A stretch of DNA of 9,180 nucleotides from Fimbriimonadaceae bacterium (GTDB lineage Bacteria > Armatimonadota > Fimbriimonadia > Fimbriimonadales > Fimbriimonadaceae). The stretch spans positions 1 to 9,180 of the forward strand of contig JADLGZ010000216.1 in the NCBI GenBank assembly GCA_020849075.1, written 5' to 3'. Below the pieces are notes generated by a model. It saw nothing but the letters and a program-made list of their open reading frames with translations, ran no database searches and was not told the origin of the DNA. Positions 6,349 through 9,180 of the stretch are shown here, piece after piece (within the stretch, counting starts at the first letter, position 1; the number at the start of each line of letters is the position of its first letter). A program made the translations under genes and the position numbers.

Positions 6349-6354
6349 AGTATA
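6349..6354 (-). promoter_or_regulatory. Candidate -10 element of the lipoprotein/dop/UBact/prcB operon
   Basis: On the minus strand TATACT lies about 50 nt before the lipoprotein ATG, so transcription would start near 6342 with a leader of about 43 nt. It is the same hexamer as before the multicopper oxidase. No clear -35 is seen 16-18 nt upstream. Confidence 0.42.
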
Positions 6355-6398
6355 GACGACTTGCGCGCAGAAGTTGGACGCCCTACCTCTCGCCAAAG

Positions 6399-6416
6399 TT
6401 TGCTCAATTTTGCTCA
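6399..6416 (+). repeat. Direct repeat TTTGCTCA x2, one helical turn apart
   Basis: TTTGCTCA occurs at 6399-6406 and again at 6409-6416, repeat starts 10 bp apart. It lies immediately upstream of the TACAAT at 6421 and overlaps the -35 position of the yceD promoter. Same-face tandem half-sites are typical for an activator or repressor, but no known regulator motif is recognised. Confidence 0.35.
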
Positions 6417-6420
6417 TGGG

Positions 6421-6426
6421 TACAAT
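6421..6426 (+). promoter_or_regulatory. Candidate -10 element of the yceD-plsX operon
   Basis: TACAAT matches five of six consensus bases and lies 9 nt before the ATG at 6436. Transcription from it would start at about 6433-6435, so the yceD mRNA would be practically leaderless. This agrees with the lack of an SD before that ATG. Confidence 0.45.
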
Positions 6427-6435
6427 CCATCACCC

Positions 6436-6960
6436 ATGAAGCGCGATGGAATGCTTGACTTGAACGATGCGCTTCAACACCCAGGCCGTGTTATTTCGGT
6501 TGACATCTCGACCGACATGCCGGGGGAAGCAGATGTTGAGCTTACGGCACCGATTGAAGGCTTCTTGGAGGCTGAAAGTACTGGAAACCAGCTCCTATTG
6601 AAAGGCGAGTTCAAGACCAGGTGCACCTTACAGTGCGCCAGATGCGGAGGGCCACTGGAACAGGACCTGTCCTTCGAAATCAACGAGGATTTCCCCGTAG
6701 ATGGCATCGCAAGCATGTACGCACAAGATGACTTTGCTCGAGTGGTAGCCGAGGAAGATTTTCCGATTTTTGAAGAGAACAATCTAATCGTTGAGGCATT
6801 ACTCCACCAAGGTCTGATTGTAAGCCTTCCCCAGGCACCCTTATGCGCGTATGGTTGGGACGGTGACTGCCCGGAAGCGCGCAACCTTCCTCGCGCAACT
6901 CCAAGCAGCAGCACTCCCCTCGAATCGCTGGCCTCGCTTCTTGAGGAGGAGCAGCCCTGA
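6436..6960 (+). CDS. yceD: YceD/DUF177 family protein
   Basis: This is a 174-residue protein of the YceD (DUF177) family, which in other bacteria is tied to 23S rRNA accumulation and usually sits directly before rpmF and plsX. The sequence shows an acidic beta-strand N-terminal half, a central cysteine cluster TRCTLQCARC (C63, C67, C70), then an acidic segment (EEDFPIFEENNLIVEALLHQGLIVSLP) typical of the family. A weaker second cysteine pair follows (C137, C145). The tail is Ser/Glu-rich. In-frame ATG codons exist at 6334, 6436 and 6451; 6436 is chosen because the reading frame before it overlaps the divergent promoter region and the TACAAT box. The stop TGA overlaps the plsX start in CTGA, so the two are coupled. 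rpmF, normally between these genes, is missing here. The family assignment rests on the motifs plus plsX context. Confidence 0.82.
   Translation: MKRDGMLDLNDALQHPGRVISVDISTDMPGEADVELTAPIEGFLEAESTGNQLLLKGEFKTRCTLQCARCGGPLEQDLSFEINEDFPVDGIASMYAQDDFARVVAEEDFPIFEENNLIVEALLHQGLIVSLPQAPLCAYGWDGDCPEARNLPRATPSSSTPLESLASLLEEEQP
6943..6951 (+). promoter_or_regulatory. Strong Shine-Dalgarno site that decides the plsX start
   Basis: GAGGAGGAG inside the 3' end of yceD contains a full AGGAGG at 6944-6949, seven bases before CTG 6957. It is 30 nt from the first ATG (6981), too far to serve it. It supports initiation at the CTG. Confidence 0.7.
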
Positions 6961-7937
6961 ACCGTATAGCCATTGATGCCATGGGCGGTGACTTCGCTCC
7001 ACGCGAAATTGTAAAGGGAGTCATGCTCGCCCATGACGAAGTACGGGCCCAACTTATTCTTGTGGGGCTACAGGATCAACTTAATGCCCTGATGCCTCAA
7101 CGCCCACCGAATGTTGAGGTCGTCCATGCCAGCGAAGTGATCGGCATGGAAGATAAGCCCATTGAGGCGATTCGGAAGAAGAAGGACAACTCACTCAGCC
7201 GGTGTGTTGAATTGGTGAAAGAGGGCCACGCGGATGCGGTTGTTAGCGCCGGCAATACAGGCGCCGCCACAGCAGCCAGCCTACTATCATGGCGACAAAT
7301 GACCGGAGTTCATCGGCCCGCGATCGCTACCAGCATGCCTAACAAGCACGGTCACTTTCTCCTGCTTGATGCGGGAGCATCCCCCGACATCGAACCTGAG
7401 CAAATCGTTGAGTTTGCTTTGATGGGGAGGGCTTATGCGCAAACGGTCTTGGGCCGACACGAACCAAAGGTCCATCTTATTAACATGGGAGAGGAGCCGG
7501 GAAAGGGCAGTGCCTTCGCGAAGCAAGCCTACACGCTCCTGGAGAAGTTCCCCTGGTTCGCGGGCAATATCGAAGGAAAAGACCTCCCGACCGCGCCCCT
7601 TGATGTCGTTGTTTGCGATGCTTTCGTGGGCAACATCATCTTAAAAACCGCCGAAGGTATTGCCGAGTACATCTTCTCGGAACTTCGGAGCGCGGCGACC
7701 GCGAATGCTCTCACCAAGGTGGGATTTCTACCCGTGCGATCCAAGTTGCGTCCACTCAGCAAAAAGCTGGACTATGCCGAATACGGGGGCTCCCCCCTTC
7801 TTGGGCTCAACCACCTTTGCACGATCTGTCATGGGCGCAGCAACGCGAAGGCGATCATGAACGCAATCAAGGGCACTGATCGCGCATTGACCAACGGCCT
7901 CATTGAGAAGATTCGACGTGCATTTTCTGAGGTCTAG
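6957..7937 (+). CDS. plsX: Phosphate acyltransferase PlsX (acyl-ACP:phosphate)
   Basis: PlsX converts acyl-ACP and phosphate to acyl-phosphate, the donor for PlsY in the first step of phospholipid synthesis; it is a peripheral membrane enzyme. Motifs: IAIDAMGGDFAP at the N-terminus, SAGNTGA at about 97-103, LLDAGAS, NMGEEPGKGS, VVCDAFVGNIILKTAEG and YAEYGGSPLLGLN, all characteristic and intact. I place the start at CTG 6957 (326 residues) rather than ATG 6981. The conserved first strand (NRIAIDA) lies upstream of that ATG, an AGGAGG stands 7 nt before the CTG, and CTGA overlaps the yceD stop. An in-frame TGA at 6942-6944 excludes any start further up, and no ATG, GTG or TTG lies between. The usual downstream fab genes do not follow; instead ribBA ends 3 nt away on the other strand. 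Confidence 0.97.
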   Translation: MNRIAIDAMGGDFAPREIVKGVMLAHDEVRAQLILVGLQDQLNALMPQRPPNVEVVHASEVIGMEDKPIEAIRKKKDNSLSRCVELVKEGHADAVVSAGNTGAATAASLLSWRQMTGVHRPAIATSMPNKHGHFLLLDAGASPDIEPEQIVEFALMGRAYAQTVLGRHEPKVHLINMGEEPGKGSAFAKQAYTLLEKFPWFAGNIEGKDLPTAPLDVVVCDAFVGNIILKTAEGIAEYIFSELRSAATANALTKVGFLPVRSKLRPLSKKLDYAEYGGSPLLGLNHLCTICHGRSNAKAIMNAIKGTDRALTNGLIEKIRRAFSEV

Positions 7938-7940
7938 GCA

Positions 7941-9137
7941 TCAAAGCATGTGCCCCATCTTCGTCGCCTTTGTCGCGAGGTACCTATCTCGGTTCTCATT
8001 AGGGGGTGCAACTATGGGAACGTATTCTACGAACTCCAAGCCATAGCCCGAAACCCCGGCGCGCTTAGCCGGATTATTGGTCATGAGCCTAATCTTCGAT
8101 ACACCTAGATCGGCCAAGACCTGCGCTCCCAATGAATAGTTTCGTTGGTCGGCTTTGAATCCAAGAGCGAGATTTGCTTCTACCGTATCCATGCCTTGAT
8201 CTTGAAGCTCGTATGCTTTGAGCTTCGGGATCAGGCCGATACCTCGACCCTCCTGCATGATATAAACCACCACGCCCCGGCCTTCCTCCTCTATCATGCG
8301 AAGAGCGATTTCAAGTTGATCGCCACAATCGCATCGCAAGGAGTGGAGTAAGTCGCCCGTAAGACAGGAACTGTGCATGCGAACAAGCACCGGTTCTCCC
8401 CCCGAAACATCGCCCTTCACGATTGCCACATACGGGTCATGCTCTACGCTTGGCTGATACGCATAGAGCTTGAAATGTCCAAACTTTGTTGGGAAATCAA
8501 TTGGGCCTGCGGCTCGCTCGATTAGCCGCTCATTTTGGCGACGATAAGCGATGAGATCAGCAATCGTAACGATGATGAGCCCATGCTTCTGAGCGAATTT
8601 CTCAAGTTCGGGAAGGCGCATCATTGTGCCGTCCTCGTTGAGGATTTCGCAACCCACACCCGTTGGTTGGTAACCCGCCAAAGTCATCAAGTCCACGATT
8701 GCCTCGGTATGTCCCGCACGCTGCAGCACCCCACCCTCTTCTGCGCGGAGGGGGATGATGTGTCCGGGCCTTGCCAGGTCCGTTGGTTTGGCTTGCCGAT
8801 TCACGAAGACTTTCACGGCAAGGGTTCGGTCAGAGGCTGAAACCCCTGTGGTAGCGCCATGAAGCGCATCAACGGTTTCCGCCATCGCCGTTCCATACCG
8901 AGCCGTATTTTGCTTGGTCATCATGGGTATTCCAAGCTCTTGCAGCCGCTGCGGCGTTGTGGGAATAAAGGGAACGCCACGACCGTGGAGCAACATGAAA
9001 TTCATCAGCTCCGGCGTACACTCCTCGGCCGCGCATACCAAGTCGCCCTCGTTTTCACGATCTGGGTCATCAATGACAATGATCAATTGCCCCTTTTGGA
9101 GCTCAGCGATTGCTTCGGGGATGGTCGCAAAGGGCAT
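7941..9137 (-). CDS. ribBA: Bifunctional riboflavin enzyme RibBA (DHBP synthase / GTP cyclohydrolase II)
   Basis: This is a 398-residue fusion of the two enzymes that feed riboflavin synthesis. Residues about 1-203 are 3,4-dihydroxy-2-butanone 4-phosphate synthase: DDPDRENEGDL (23-33), TTGVSASDR (96-104), RPGHIIPLRAEEGGVL (123-138) and GHTEA (142-146) are present. Residues about 208-398 are GTP cyclohydrolase II: zinc cysteines C258, C269 and C271 (SSCLTGD, RCDCG), QEGRGIGL (295-302), TNNPAKR (353-359) and a YLATKATKMGH tail. Two local deviations were noticed: GRGVPFIPTT where many homologues read GRGLICVAxT-like, and IMQEGRG where LRQEGRG is usual. Neither removes a core metal ligand. The start ATG at 9137 has no good SD but a TAGAAT box 6 nt before it, compatible with a leaderless mRNA. 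No FMN riboswitch elements are seen in the 43 nt upstream that are visible. It looks monocistronic in this window. Confidence 0.97.
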   Translation of the reverse strand: MPFATIPEAIAELQKGQLIIVIDDPDRENEGDLVCAAEECTPELMNFMLLHGRGVPFIPTTPQRLQELGIPMMTKQNTARYGTAMAETVDALHGATTGVSASDRTLAVKVFVNRQAKPTDLARPGHIIPLRAEEGGVLQRAGHTEAIVDLMTLAGYQPTGVGCEILNEDGTMMRLPELEKFAQKHGLIIVTIADLIAYRRQNERLIERAAGPIDFPTKFGHFKLYAYQPSVEHDPYVAIVKGDVSGGEPVLVRMHSSCLTGDLLHSLRCDCGDQLEIALRMIEEEGRGVVVYIMQEGRGIGLIPKLKAYELQDQGMDTVEANLALGFKADQRNYSLGAQVLADLGVSKIRLMTNNPAKRAGVSGYGLEFVEYVPIVAPPNENRDRYLATKATKMGHML

Positions 9138-9143
9138 CAGACC

Positions 9144-9149
9144 ATTCTA
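9144..9149 (-). promoter_or_regulatory. Candidate -10 element of ribBA
   Basis: TAGAAT on the minus strand ends six bases before the ribBA ATG. A start site about 7 nt downstream would fall on the A of the ATG itself. No convincing -35 lies 16-18 nt upstream. Confidence 0.38.
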
Positions 9150-9180
9150 CGCCTTTCACGGCGAGACGTTCGGCCCCAAC

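Noticed and set aside
6334..6435. Longer yceD product starting at ATG 6334.
   Set aside because: The extra 34 residues overlap the palindrome, the direct repeat and the TACAAT box and do not look like a family N-terminus.
9138..9180. FMN riboswitch before ribBA.
   Set aside because: Only 43 nt are visible and they contain no RFN-like conserved blocks; the -10 box directly before the ATG also argues against a leader.

Overview
The window looks like chromosome from a Gram-negative-type bacterium with about 54% GC by eye. The best fit is Armatimonadota (Fimbriimonadia-like), or another phylum carrying UBact-type proteasomes. This rests on three things together: a UBact-like modifier with a Dop-family enzyme and a proteasome beta subunit, a PEP-CTERM protein, and a lipoprotein. 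The phylum is an inference and no rRNA is present. I see no mobile element, CRISPR array, tRNA or rRNA; coding density is very high and all genes look intact except the one cut by the left edge.

Layout: (1) 1-502, minus strand, the N-terminal part of a membrane protein, probably an ABC exporter, running off the left edge. (2) 623-2065, plus strand, a secreted three-domain multicopper oxidase. (3) A minus-strand gene train from 6299 down to 2062: Gly/Pro-rich lipoprotein, Dop-like ligase-fold enzyme, UBact-like 57-residue modifier ending in Gly-Gln, proteasome beta subunit, then after 42 nt a PEP-CTERM protein. The first four genes overlap by 1, 8 and 4 nt (TAATG, a nested GTG start, GTGA), so they are almost certainly one translationally coupled operon. 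(4) 6436-7937, plus strand, a YceD/DUF177 protein coupled by a CTGA overlap to plsX, with no rpmF between them. (5) 7941-9137, minus strand, ribBA, tail to tail with plsX.

How the genes work together: the core is a bacterial ubiquitin-like degradation module. UBact would be matured by Dop (Gln to Glu at its C-terminus), attached to substrate lysines by a PafA-type ligase, and the tagged proteins degraded in a 20S proteasome. Only Dop, UBact and PrcB are here. The usual companions prcA, pafA and the ring ATPase (mpa/arc) are absent, and two envelope proteins occupy the flanking slots. YceD and PlsX link ribosome assembly with phospholipid synthesis, and RibBA starts riboflavin synthesis.

Three start codons differ from the obvious choice and are decided by Shine-Dalgarno (SD) placement and overlaps: dop at ATG 4968, UBact at GTG 3605 and plsX at CTG 6957. 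Several genes (yceD, the PEP-CTERM gene, ribBA) have a TANAAT-type -10 element only 6-9 nt before the start codon, which suggests leaderless mRNAs.
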